DNA of 37,347 nt. Origin: Cupriavidus sp. IDO. Its GTDB lineage: Bacteria > Pseudomonadota > Gammaproteobacteria > Burkholderiales > Burkholderiaceae. This document shows, in pieces, positions 24,493-32,165 of the stretch. A model generated the notes under the pieces. The model was not told the origin of the DNA, ran no database searches, and saw only the letters and a program-made list of their open reading frames with translations. Each line of letters opens with the position of its first letter. Position 1 is the first letter of the stretch. Made by a program: the position numbers and the translations under genes. The stretch is taken from contig NZ_JWMA01000060.1 in the NCBI RefSeq assembly GCF_000812465.1, positions 1 through 37,347 on the forward strand, written 5' to 3'.

Positions 24493-25419
24493 CTAGATCG
24501 ACTTTGCCAGCCGGTAGAGCATGAAGGCGCCGGCCACCTCCAGCCCGAGCGCGCTCAGCAGCATGGTCTTGCCCGTCGGGTCCTTCCACATCATCATGAT
24601 GTAGCCCGCATTCAGCACGAACAGGCTGCCCGCGACGACCAGCGGCAGCAGGCCGAGGACCCATGCCGAGAGCCGCGTCTCGGCCGACAGCGCCATCAGC
24701 TCGCGCTGCGCCTGCTCGCGGTCGCGCATAAAGTTGGCGGTGCGCTCCATCACCACGTCGGCGCGCCCGCCGTAGCGGACCGACAGCCTCAGCACCGAAG
24801 ACACCAGCATCAGCTCGTCGATGCGATACACGCGACCGACCTGCAACACGGCCTGGTCAAGCTCCTTGCCGGCGCGCTGCAGGTGAATGGCCTGGATCAG
24901 GCACTGGCGCAGCGGCGCCTCGGTGTTGGCGATGGAATTCTGGAAGGCCGCGGGCACGCTGCTGCCGATCGTCATCAGGCGCACCACGCCATCGAGAAAT
25001 CCCGGCAGTTGCAGCAGCAGCTTCTTGTGGATGCGGCGCACGCGGTTCCACAGCAGGAACGCCCACACGGCCGCGCACATGGCCAGCATGGCCGCGGCGC
25101 CGATCCAGCCACCGGCCGCTGCCGCAACCAGCACCAGCAGCAGCACGGGCGCGCCCCACAGGAAGTAAGTCCGGCGCGTGGGCGAGAGGTCCGCGCGGCG
25201 CATCAGGTCTGCCCAGCGGCGTTTCAGGTCGCGCGGCGGCTGCTGCAGCGACGGGTCGGGCGTCTGCACATAGCGCATGCGCACCTGTTCGGTCTGCGCC
25301 TGCAGGAAGGCCTGCGCCTGCTCCTTGCGGGCGCGCGCCTGCGCGCTGGCCAGCAGCAACAGCCCCAGGCCGGTCACGACCAGGGCCATGGCGATAAGGA
25401 GCAAGGCCGCGCTAGACAT
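24493..25419 (-). CDS. tadB: Tad inner-membrane platform protein TadB
   Basis: A 308-residue T2SSF-domain protein, partner of TadC. A helix is at 4-24, two adjoining helices at about 88-122 (FLWGAPVLLLVLVAAAAGGW and then IGAAAMLAMCAAVWAFLLW), and more at 265-303. The F domain includes LPGFLDGVVRLMTIGSSVPA. Its start lies inside the end of tadA (8-nt overlap), indicating coupled translation with the ATPase that drives the platform. Confidence 0.94.
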   Translation of the reverse strand: MSSAALLLIAMALVVTGLGLLLLASAQARARKEQAQAFLQAQTEQVRMRYVQTPDPSLQQPPRDLKRRWADLMRRADLSPTRRTYFLWGAPVLLLVLVAAAAGGWIGAAAMLAMCAAVWAFLLWNRVRRIHKKLLLQLPGFLDGVVRLMTIGSSVPAAFQNSIANTEAPLRQCLIQAIHLQRAGKELDQAVLQVGRVYRIDELMLVSSVLRLSVRYGGRADVVMERTANFMRDREQAQRELMALSAETRLSAWVLGLLPLVVAGSLFVLNAGYIMMMWKDPTGKTMLLSALGLEVAGAFMLYRLAKSI

Positions 25420-26728
25420 CGAAGCGGTCGTCCAGCATGAAGCCCGCCGGGCGCATGCGCGCCAGCTTGGGCGAGTGCGGCAGGATGCCGAGCGAGAGCC
25501 AGCGGTCCGTCTCGGTGCCGTCCGGCGCGGTGAACGGCTCGTGGCGGTACAGCTCCTGCGTGGAAATGATGTTGTCGCCCAGGCCGGTCACCTCGGTGAT
25601 CGACAGGATGCGCCGCTTGCCGTTGGACAGGCGGCCGATCTGCACGATGAAGTCGATGGCGTTGGCGATCTGCCGCCGCAGGCTCAGCTCGCTGCCCTGG
25701 AAGCCGGCAAAGCCGGCCAGCATTTCCAGCCGGTACAGGCATTCGCGCGGGCTGCTGGCGTGGATGGTGCCCATCGAGCCGTCATGGCCGGTGCTCATCG
25801 CCTGCAGCATTTCCAGCACTTCGCCGCTGCGCACTTCGCCGACGATGATGCGGTCGGGGCGCATGCGCAGGCTGTTGCGCAGCAGGTCGCGGATCGACAC
25901 CACGCCGGTCCCTTCGAAGCCGCCGGGGCGGCTTTCCAGACGGACCACGTGCGGGTGGTTGAGCGCCAGTTCGGCGGTATCTTCGATGGTGATGACGCGC
26001 TCGCTGGTCGGCACGAAGGTCGCCAGCGCGTTGAGCAGCGAGGTCTTGCCCGAGCTGGTGCCGCCGCTCACCAGGATGTTGCAGCGCGCCTTCACTGCCG
26101 CCTCCAGCAGGTCGCTGATCTCCGGGCTCATGGTGCCCAGGGTCTGCAGGTCGGCCGGCGTCATCGGGTCCTTGCGGAACTTGCGGATCGATACCACCGG
26201 GCCTTCCAGCGCCAGCGGCGGAATCACCACGTTGATGCGGCCGCCGTCGGGCAGGCGCGCATCGACCATCGGATTGGATTCGTCCAGCCGCCGACCGATC
26301 GGCGCGAGGATGCGGCGCACGATGCGCAGCAGATGGCCGCTGTCGGCAAAGCGCACCGGAATGCGCTCCAGCACGCCGTGGCGCGACACGTAGACATCCA
26401 TATGGCCGTTGACCAGGATATCTTCCACCGCCGGATCGTTGAGCAGGTCTTCGATCGGGCCGAAGCCGGCCAGCTCCTTGGTCAGCGCCTCGGCGATCTG
26501 GCGCAGCTCGGCCTCGTTGATCGGGATACGGCGCAGCCGCGTGAAGCTTTCCAGCTCCAGGTCGACAAAGCGGTGGATGGCCGTGCGCGACCAGCGGCCG
26601 AACTCCGCGCCCAGTTCCTCGATACGCGTCAGCAGGTGCTCGTGCGCGGCTTCCTTGATATTGTGGAATTCCTGCGAGACAGGAAACGGTGCCGGGGCAT
26701 TGTCTGAGAATTCGATCGGTTGCGTCAT
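25412..26728 (-). CDS. tadA: Tad pilus assembly ATPase (CpaF/TadA)
   Basis: A 438-residue secretion ATPase that powers Flp assembly and possibly retraction. Walker A is GGTSSGKT (222-229), the Asp box ITIEDTAELAL (247-257), Walker B RIIVGEVR (293-300) and the His box GHDGSMGTIHA (314-324). The N-terminal domain with LLNDPAVEDILVNG is typical. The ATG at 26728 has GGAAAC a few bases upstream; an ATG at 26740 overlaps the tadZ end and lacks a ribosome site. The gene begins within a few bases of the tadZ stop. Confidence 0.96.
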   Translation of the reverse strand: MTQPIEFSDNAPAPFPVSQEFHNIKEAAHEHLLTRIEELGAEFGRWSRTAIHRFVDLELESFTRLRRIPINEAELRQIAEALTKELAGFGPIEDLLNDPAVEDILVNGHMDVYVSRHGVLERIPVRFADSGHLLRIVRRILAPIGRRLDESNPMVDARLPDGGRINVVIPPLALEGPVVSIRKFRKDPMTPADLQTLGTMSPEISDLLEAAVKARCNILVSGGTSSGKTSLLNALATFVPTSERVITIEDTAELALNHPHVVRLESRPGGFEGTGVVSIRDLLRNSLRMRPDRIIVGEVRSGEVLEMLQAMSTGHDGSMGTIHASSPRECLYRLEMLAGFAGFQGSELSLRRQIANAIDFIVQIGRLSNGKRRILSITEVTGLGDNIISTQELYRHEPFTAPDGTETDRWLSLGILPHSPKLARMRPAGFMLDDRFDV

Positions 26729-26729
26729 G

Positions 26730-27971
26730 TCAGTTTCCATGCCGTGCCGCACGCACTGCACGCAGCACCTGAGGCAGTTTTTGCTTCAACCGGGCCAGCG
26801 GGCCGGGTTCCGGAACGCGGGCGGCGCGATAGCCCAGCCGCACCAGCAGATCGCCCAGCGCGCGCACATAGGGGTGATGCGGACTGTCGTCGGCCAGCAC
26901 CGCCGCGCGGTTCGTGGCCATCACCAGGGATTCGCGGCTGTCGGGGACCATGCTGACCGAGCGCACGCCAACCCGCTCCGCGATCTGCACGGCATCGACA
27001 CCCAAGCGCGCATCGAAGCGCGACACCAGCAGGTGCAGGTCGCCCCGTTCAATTTCGCGCGCTTTCAGCTCGTGCAGCACTTCGGCCGCCGAGACGATGG
27101 CGCCCACGCTCTGCTCGGTGACCAGGATCACGCTGTCGGCCGCCTTGACAATCTGTGCGGTGAACTCGGCGTTTGCAAAGCCGCCAAGATCGATGACCTG
27201 CACGTCGAAGAACGCGCGCAGCCGCTCGAGCAGGCTGGCCGCTTCCGAGTAGGAGATATCGCGCAGCTCGGCAAGTGAAGCCGGCAGCGGCAACACGCAT
27301 ACGCCATTGGCGTGGCGCGCGAGCGCCGTCTGCACGAACACCTGGTCGAAGCGGCGCAGGTTGCGCACGGCCTCGACAAAATGAAAGCCGGGGTTGACGT
27401 TGAGGTAGAGCGCACCGTCGCGCGCGGGCAGGCCAAGATCGAGCAGCAGGACTTCGGCGCGCGACTCCGGCTTGTCTCGCAGCAGCATCTGGCGTCGCGC
27501 CACCGCCGCCAGATTGACTGCAAGGGTCGTCACGCCGACGCCGGGCCGCGCACCAAGCACGGCCACGATCCGGCCCTGGCGCGCCGCCTCGGCCGGCCGC
27601 ACATTTTCGCTCGGCACCGCCAGGCGCGTGACCACTGCCGCGGCATCTGCCGGCGCGCCATGCACATCGATAAAGTCCTTCACGCCCACGCGCAGCGCCG
27701 CCAGCATCGCGCCGGGCTCGTCGGCCCGCCCCACCGCAACCACCGGCAGGCCCGGGAACAGCCGCGACAGCTGTTCCCCCAGCCGCGCCGACGAGTCGGC
27801 CAGCTCGGCCGAGAAATGCAGCAGCACCAGCCCCGGACGAAGTTCCCCAACGCGCTCGATGAACGCCTCCTGCGAACGATCTTCGGTCAGCAGTGTCCCG
27901 ATCCCGCCGAGCGCGCTGCCAAGCCAGCTGCGCACTTCACCCTGCGCCGCGTGCAACAGGAAGTAATCCAT
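26730..27971 (-). CDS. tadZ: TadZ/CpaE-like localisation protein with altered P-loop
   Basis: A 413-residue protein with an N-terminal receiver-like domain (about 1-120, no clear phosphorylation Asp) and a MinD/ParA-like domain (about 133-380). TadZ places Tad machines at chosen cell sites. The P-loop reads GARPGVGVTT (140-149): neither the signature lysine of deviant Walker A motifs nor the canonical lysine is present. The DLG in LLLDLGLP and VIDLGGF are at the Walker B positions. It lies 46 nt after rcpA and abuts tadA. Confidence 0.9.
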   Translation of the reverse strand: MDYFLLHAAQGEVRSWLGSALGGIGTLLTEDRSQEAFIERVGELRPGLVLLHFSAELADSSARLGEQLSRLFPGLPVVAVGRADEPGAMLAALRVGVKDFIDVHGAPADAAAVVTRLAVPSENVRPAEAARQGRIVAVLGARPGVGVTTLAVNLAAVARRQMLLRDKPESRAEVLLLDLGLPARDGALYLNVNPGFHFVEAVRNLRRFDQVFVQTALARHANGVCVLPLPASLAELRDISYSEAASLLERLRAFFDVQVIDLGGFANAEFTAQIVKAADSVILVTEQSVGAIVSAAEVLHELKAREIERGDLHLLVSRFDARLGVDAVQIAERVGVRSVSMVPDSRESLVMATNRAAVLADDSPHHPYVRALGDLLVRLGYRAARVPEPGPLARLKQKLPQVLRAVRAARHGN

Positions 27972-28017
27972 GAAACCGTCTCGTTGATGTTGACTGTGTC
28001 TTCGCCTGCGGCCGTGC

Positions 28018-29427
28018 CTACTTCGAGAACCCCGGCAGGGTCGGGTCCGCGTACTCGCCCAGCATGTACCAGCCCCAGACGTTGGGATCCGCGCTGGTAC
28101 GCCCGTCGCCGCCTACTGCGCCGGCAGCCGGCGCGCCCTTGGCCAGCGGCTTCACCAGCCGGGGCGTGACGATGATCATCAGTTCGCGGTCTTCCTGGTG
28201 GAAGTTCAGGTTCTTGAAGAAGGTGCCGATCACCGGCAGGTCGCCCAGCAGCGGCACCTTGCTCACATTGCTGACCGTATTGCGGCTGACCAGCCCGCCG
28301 ATCACGAAGCTCTCGCCGTCGCCCAGCTCCACGGTAGTGTCGGCACGGCGCGTGACGATGGCCGGCACCACCGCGCCGTTGATTGAGATACCGCGCGACG
28401 GGTCGAGATCGCTGGCCTCTGGCGCCACCTTCAGCGCAATGCGCTGGTCCGACAACACGGTGGGCGAAACCGTCAGGCCGATGCCGAACGGCTTGAACTG
28501 GATGGTGGTGGTCCCGAGCGCCTGCGGCACCGGAATCGGGATCTCGCCGCCGGCCAGGAAGCTCGCGCTCTGTCCCGACAGCGCCACCAGGCTGGGCTCG
28601 GCCAGCACGCGCGCCAGCCCGTTGGCCTCCAGCAGGCTGATATTGGCGAAGATGCCGTGCGACAGCGATGCCGCCACCAGGTTGAACGCATTGCTGATCG
28701 GCGTCGAGATATCCGCGCTGAAGCTGCCGTTGGCGCCGCCCGTGCCGGGCGTGAAGGTGAACTTGTTCAGCGACGACGGCGAGAACGTGCCGAACGCGAA
28801 CCCCGAGTTGTTCCGGAAGAAGTTCATGCCGACTTCCTTAAGCACGGTCTTGCTGATCTCCACCACCTTCACGTCTACCTGTACCGTGCCGCTGACCGGC
28901 ACCGTGGAGCGGTCTACCACCAGTCCGCCCTTGCCGTCTGCCTTGCCGGTGGCAGCACGCGCGGCCGCCTGCGCGCGCGCGGCGGCGTAGGCATCGGGAG
29001 ACTGGCCGGTGATCGTCGCACCGGCCGCCGAGTAGCTGACGCTGGCGCCGCCCGGATCCGGGGCGATGGCGTCGACCTGCACGGTATAGCTGAGCGGCGC
29101 GGCGCCGCGCGTCCAGATCATCAGGTCGGTCACGCCAGGCTGCTTCGCCACCACCAGCACGCTTGGCGACCCGCTGCGTTGCTTCAAGAGGAGCGCATCC
29201 GCCACCGCCGGGTTGCCCACGGCAACGCGCTCGATCTGCCGCGCGAGCCGGATTTCCTTTTGCGCGCCGGCCATCAGGCGCATGGTGCGCGCGGGGCCGG
29301 CGGCATCCTGGGCGTGCGCGCGTGGCGCAACGGCTGCGATCGCGGCCATGGCCAGCATCGTGCCGAACACGGCCTTCATCATGGCTACGCGTAGCGTGGC
29401 TACCTGGCTCTTGGTCTTGATTTGCAT
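28018..29427 (-). CDS. rcpA: Tad outer-membrane secretin (RcpA/CpaC)
   Basis: A 469-residue secretin forming the outer-membrane pore for the Flp pilus. A signal peptide ends near AHA39. The pilus-specific N domain (EIRLARQIERVAVGNPAVAD) and an Ala-rich linker (145-170) precede the secretin core, with VPLLGDLPVIGTFFK and ELMIIVTPRLVKP near the C-terminus. The ribosome site at the chosen ATG is weak; an in-frame ATG pair at about 29382 would also leave a signal peptide. Located between cpaB and tadZ as in other Tad loci. Confidence 0.94.
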   Translation of the reverse strand: MQIKTKSQVATLRVAMMKAVFGTMLAMAAIAAVAPRAHAQDAAGPARTMRLMAGAQKEIRLARQIERVAVGNPAVADALLLKQRSGSPSVLVVAKQPGVTDLMIWTRGAAPLSYTVQVDAIAPDPGGASVSYSAAGATITGQSPDAYAAARAQAAARAATGKADGKGGLVVDRSTVPVSGTVQVDVKVVEISKTVLKEVGMNFFRNNSGFAFGTFSPSSLNKFTFTPGTGGANGSFSADISTPISNAFNLVAASLSHGIFANISLLEANGLARVLAEPSLVALSGQSASFLAGGEIPIPVPQALGTTTIQFKPFGIGLTVSPTVLSDQRIALKVAPEASDLDPSRGISINGAVVPAIVTRRADTTVELGDGESFVIGGLVSRNTVSNVSKVPLLGDLPVIGTFFKNLNFHQEDRELMIIVTPRLVKPLAKGAPAAGAVGGDGRTSADPNVWGWYMLGEYADPTLPGFSK

Positions 29428-29469
29428 AGGGTTGGGGCCCGCTGTTGGTCTTGTTGCCAGGCTGCCCGG

Positions 29470-30417
29470 CTATTCGATTGCGCGCTTGCCGGCGCGGATG
29501 ACTTCCACGCCGGCCGTCTCCCTCGGCGGGCGCGGCGGCGCCATTGCCGCGGTTTGCAAAGGCCTGGGTTGTGCGGGTGCGGGGGCGCGCGCCGCCGGCT
29601 GCCCGGCGCCAGCCATGCCAGCGAGCGCTACGCCTGCCATGGCGCGGTCCGGCGCGGCACGCGGGGCATCGGCCGGCACGCCTGCGCGCGCGACCAGTGC
29701 GGGCACAGGTTCGGCAAACATGCCGTCGCTGGGCGTCGCCTCGTCATGCGGATTGCGCAGCGCCAGCAGCAGGCGCCCCGAGTGCTGCGCCATGGCCAGC
29801 TGGCTGACCTGTTCCAGCGGCACCGACAGCACGGCCGTCTTCGCGCCTTCGCGGCGCGTCATCATCTGATCGGCCTGGGGCTTCTGCGATTCGTTGACGG
29901 CGCCGTTGCCGTAGGCCAGCACGCGCAGCTTCGACAGCAGCATGCGCGCCTGGCTTTCCGGGATTTCCTGGTTGTCGCGGCGCAGGATCAGGAACACGTC
30001 GACGAAATCGCCGGGCTGGACCTGGTTGCCGACGCCAATCACTTCATCGACCGCGATCGCCACGGCACGCTCGCCCTCCGGCACCTGTCCCGCAAGCCCG
30101 GCCAGCAGCTGGCCTTCGAGCACGGGCACGCTGGCGCCGAGCGCGACGAGCGGAATCTGGCCTGCCACGCGCTCTACCTCGCTGTAGGCGCCGGCCGGCT
30201 GGATAGGAAGCATCTCGACCTTGAGCGCATCCGCCGGCATGGGCTTGCCCGGCTCGACCGCGCGCGTGGTCACCACGATGGGATGCAGCGTCGCCGCACC
30301 CTTCGCCTGCTCCGCGGGCACGGCGGGCCTGCGCCCGACCTGCCACGCCAGCAGCGCAAGCAGCGCGGCCAGCGCGAGCAGGACAACCGCAAGAATCCGG
30401 ATCTGCTTACTGGTCAT
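29470..30417 (-). CDS. cpaB: Flp pilus assembly protein CpaB/RcpC
   Basis: A 315-residue protein anchored by one N-terminal helix (8-27), followed by an SAF-like domain at about 45-110 (TTRAVEPGKPMPADALKVEM). The conserved RAVAIAVDEVIGVGNQVQPG and DFVDVFLILRR segment comes next. The C-terminal 80 residues are Ala/Pro-rich and low in complexity. RcpC/CpaB acts in the periplasm beside the secretin. It starts 121 nt after tadE, the longest gap inside the operon, in which I see no feature. Confidence 0.93.
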   Translation of the reverse strand: MTSKQIRILAVVLLALAALLALLAWQVGRRPAVPAEQAKGAATLHPIVVTTRAVEPGKPMPADALKVEMLPIQPAGAYSEVERVAGQIPLVALGASVPVLEGQLLAGLAGQVPEGERAVAIAVDEVIGVGNQVQPGDFVDVFLILRRDNQEIPESQARMLLSKLRVLAYGNGAVNESQKPQADQMMTRREGAKTAVLSVPLEQVSQLAMAQHSGRLLLALRNPHDEATPSDGMFAEPVPALVARAGVPADAPRAAPDRAMAGVALAGMAGAGQPAARAPAPAQPRPLQTAAMAPPRPPRETAGVEVIRAGKRAIE

Positions 30418-30538
30418 GCCTGAGCTCTCTTTGCCGGGCTGCTGGTTGATGAAGAAAATTCGGAGAACGGCCGTCGCCCGGCCACGCGGCGAACGTGCGG
30501 CAGGGTATGGCGATAAGGAATCTGCGCGAGGCCGGGCA

Positions 30539-31003
30539 TCAGGTATCCGGGGAAAGCTGGACCATGGCGGTACCGGAAAGCGTTGGCGGCACCGGCACCA
30601 GCGGTACCGAGGGCAGGATCGCGGAAGTGGTCAGGTTCAGCGTGACGCGCACGCAGACGTTGCCGGATGTGGACGAGCAACTGACGGCCTGTGCCACGCC
30701 GGCCGGCGGAATCAGCGCGCCAAGGGAAGCGGGAAGCGTGGCGATTGCGGTGGCGGCAGCCGCGTTGACGCGCTGTGCCTGCATGGCGGCCGGATTGGCT
30801 GCCGATACCCCGCTGGGGTAGCGCAGCGCGGCGCGCGCGCCCTCTTCGGCTGCCAGCGTGAGCACCTGCTGCAACGCCAGCACCAGGCCGTAATACACGA
30901 TCGCGATCACCACCGCGAGCAGCGCCGGTGTCACGATCGCAAACTCAAGCGCTGCGATGCCTGCGCGTCGCGTGCGCCTGATGGAATATCCCCGCGGCAA
31001 CAT
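30539..31003 (-). CDS. tadE: TadE-like minor pseudopilin
   Basis: A 154-residue protein. A basic N-terminus (RGYSIRRTRR) precedes the TadE signature AGIAALEFAIVTPALLAVVI, a membrane helix with the Glu5-like residue used in prepilin processing. The exported part contains QVLTLAAEEGARAALRYPSG, shared with other TadE proteins, and two cysteines that could form a disulfide. The ATG at 31003 keeps the short basic leader; an upstream start at 31063 would add 20 residues that overlap the cpaA end. Confidence 0.9.
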   Translation of the reverse strand: MLPRGYSIRRTRRAGIAALEFAIVTPALLAVVIAIVYYGLVLALQQVLTLAAEEGARAALRYPSGVSAANPAAMQAQRVNAAAATAIATLPASLGALIPPAGVAQAVSCSSTSGNVCVRVTLNLTTSAILPSVPLVPVPPTLSGTAMVQLSPDT

Positions 31004-31069
31004 ACTGATCCGGTCCTGTTCTGTGATTGCGCCGACCGGCGGCGCCCTCCCCGTGGCGCGCATATTCAG

Positions 31070-31582
31070 CTACGCGCCGCCAGCCATCCACACCAGCAGT
31101 CCGATGGCAAGGTAGGCGGCATATGGAATGCCGCGCGCCTTGCTCAACTGTCCCCCGGCCGTCGGTTCGTTGTCCGTTTCGTTGCCTGTGTTGCTGCCCG
31201 TTTCGTTGCCTGCTTCTTTGCCCGATTTCCGCCTGCTTCGCCCGATGGCGGATGCCGCCCAGGCCAGCAGCGCGTGCGCCAGCCCGAGCAGGTTGCCGAC
31301 GACCCATGCGGCGACCAGCCCCTGCGGACCCGTGAAGAGTCCGGCCACGGCCAGGAACTTGACGTCGCCCGCCGCCATGCGCCCGAGGGCGTATACCGGC
31401 AGCGTGACGGCAATGCCAAGCCCGGCGCCAAGCAGGCGCGCGCCCATCCCGGGTTCCGGCGCATTGCCGGTCAGCAGCGCCAGCCCAAGGGCGAGCAGCA
31501 CCGCCAACAGCAATGCGTTGGGAACGCGTCGGTAAGCCAGGTCAGTCCAGATGGTCGCCGTGCAGAACAGCGCGGCAATCAC
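31070..31582 (-). CDS. cpaA: Prepilin peptidase CpaA/TadV with variable loop
   Basis: A 170-residue A24-family aspartyl protease that cuts Flp and pseudopilin leaders in the inner membrane. Catalytic aspartates are D14 (TDLAYRRVPN) and D73 (AAGDVKF). A GTG start at 31582 is needed: the ATG just upstream is out of frame and stops after three codons. Four to five membrane helices are visible. Between the last two lies a hydrophilic Asn/Glu/Thr-rich loop (about 120-142) encoded by a short 24-bp tandem repeat, unusual for this compact family. It starts 12 nt after flp. Confidence 0.92.
   Translation of the reverse strand: MIAALFCTATIWTDLAYRRVPNALLLAVLLALGLALLTGNAPEPGMGARLLGAGLGIAVTLPVYALGRMAAGDVKFLAVAGLFTGPQGLVAAWVVGNLLGLAHALLAWAASAIGRSRRKSGKEAGNETGSNTGNETDNEPTAGGQLSKARGIPYAAYLAIGLLVWMAGGA
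31174..31221. repeat. 24-bp tandem repeat inside cpaA
   Basis: Two imperfect copies of a 24-bp unit, each beginning CCGTTTCGTTGCCTG or close to it (31174 and 31198), encode the NETGS/NETD-like loop of the prepilin peptidase. The period is a multiple of three, so copy changes would keep the frame. Confidence 0.6.
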
Positions 31583-31594
31583 GCCAGCATCAAG

Positions 31595-31798
31595 TCAGCC
31601 ACCTGCGGCAGGCGCGCTGCCTTTCGGAAGCCACGTAGAGACCTTGTTGGCAAGGCCCTGGAAGCCATCGCTGAGATTGGTGCCGAGCGAGCCTGCAGCG
31701 ACGGCGATGGAAAGCGCAATGAGGCCCGCAATCAAGCCATATTCGATTGCGGTTGCGCCGCGTTCGTCCCGGATAAAGCGTGTAACCAGCTCTTTCAT
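31595..31798 (-). CDS. flp: Flp-type major pilin prepilin
   Basis: A 67-residue prepilin, first gene of the Tad operon. The leader MKELVTRFIRDERG ends at the processing site G14-A15, with the invariant Glu-Tyr pair E19-Y20 and the hydrophobic helix GLIAGLIALSIAVAAGSLG. The tail WLPKGSAPAAGG is short and flexible. The ATG at 31798 has GGGAG 8 nt upstream. CpaA encoded next should cut it. A long leader of about 170 nt carries a candidate sigma-54 promoter and an inverted repeat. Confidence 0.95.
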   Translation of the reverse strand: MKELVTRFIRDERGATAIEYGLIAGLIALSIAVAAGSLGTNLSDGFQGLANKVSTWLPKGSAPAAGG

Positions 31799-31813
31799 GA
31801 TGTCACTCCCGAA

Positions 31814-31836
31814 GTGATCGTCCACCCTGTGATCAC
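31814..31836. promoter_or_regulatory. Inverted repeat in the flp leader
   Basis: GTGATC-N11-GATCAC, perfect 6-bp arms, 16-38 nt upstream of the flp start and close to its ribosome site. It could be a regulator site or a leader hairpin affecting translation. Confidence 0.35.
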
Positions 31837-31975
31837 GCCGCCCCGTTCGTTATCGCGGGGCTCTGCGGTCCCACACTTTTATCTATGTTTCACGCTGGTA
31901 ATTCTTATAAGGCATGAATTGTCTCAACCATACCCTTCGTTTGGGCTAGGCGAAACTATCTACCTAGAATAGGAC

Positions 31976-31993
31976 ATGCGTTTGAAACGCCAA
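31976..31993 (-). promoter_or_regulatory. Candidate sigma-54 promoter for the Tad operon
   Basis: On the minus strand TTGGCGTTTCAAACGCAT has GG and GC separated by exactly 10 bases and TGGC at -24. The -12 part (CGCA) departs from the usual TTGCA. It would give a leader of about 168 nt before flp. Support comes from the sigma-54 activator at the end of the operon. The same bases form a small palindrome (GCGTTT G AAACGC), so another use is possible. Confidence 0.35.
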
Positions 31994-32093
31994 AGTCCCG
32001 GGGCCTCTCGCCAATTGTCAAAGAACGGTCCGCCAGCCGGAAACCGGCCTGGGGCCTGATGCGGCGGCCCGTGAGCCGCCACATCAGGTGGAA

Positions 32094-32133
32094 TAAAAAA
32101 ATGCGCCGCGACGGGGTGAAGTGCGACGGCGCA
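32094..32133 (-). terminator. Rho-independent terminator of the first heptad lipoprotein gene
   Basis: On the minus strand, TGCGCCG (N18) CGGCGCA followed directly by seven T. It lies 33 nt after the stop codon at 32166 and insulates the Tad promoter region. A second hairpin (GGCGGC/GCCGCC with outer CCTGATG/CATCAGG, 32054-32088) follows. The remainder of the 31799-32165 gap holds the elements listed separately. Confidence 0.75.
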
Positions 32134-32165
32134 CCGTGAAAACCCTAAACCTTAGGATGAGACAT

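Noticed and set aside
23459..24664. Upstream extension of the tadD frame to 24664
   Set aside because: It is the shadow frame of tadC; the lipoprotein signal and the ATGA overlap fix the start at 23458.
31850..31960. Sigma-70 promoter for flp with TTGAGA and TATAAG
   Set aside because: The spacing is only about 12 bp, too short for a functional pair.
32054..32088. Plus-strand terminator hairpin near 32054
   Set aside because: On the plus strand the stem is followed by A, not T; only the neighbouring hairpin read on the minus strand has a T-run.
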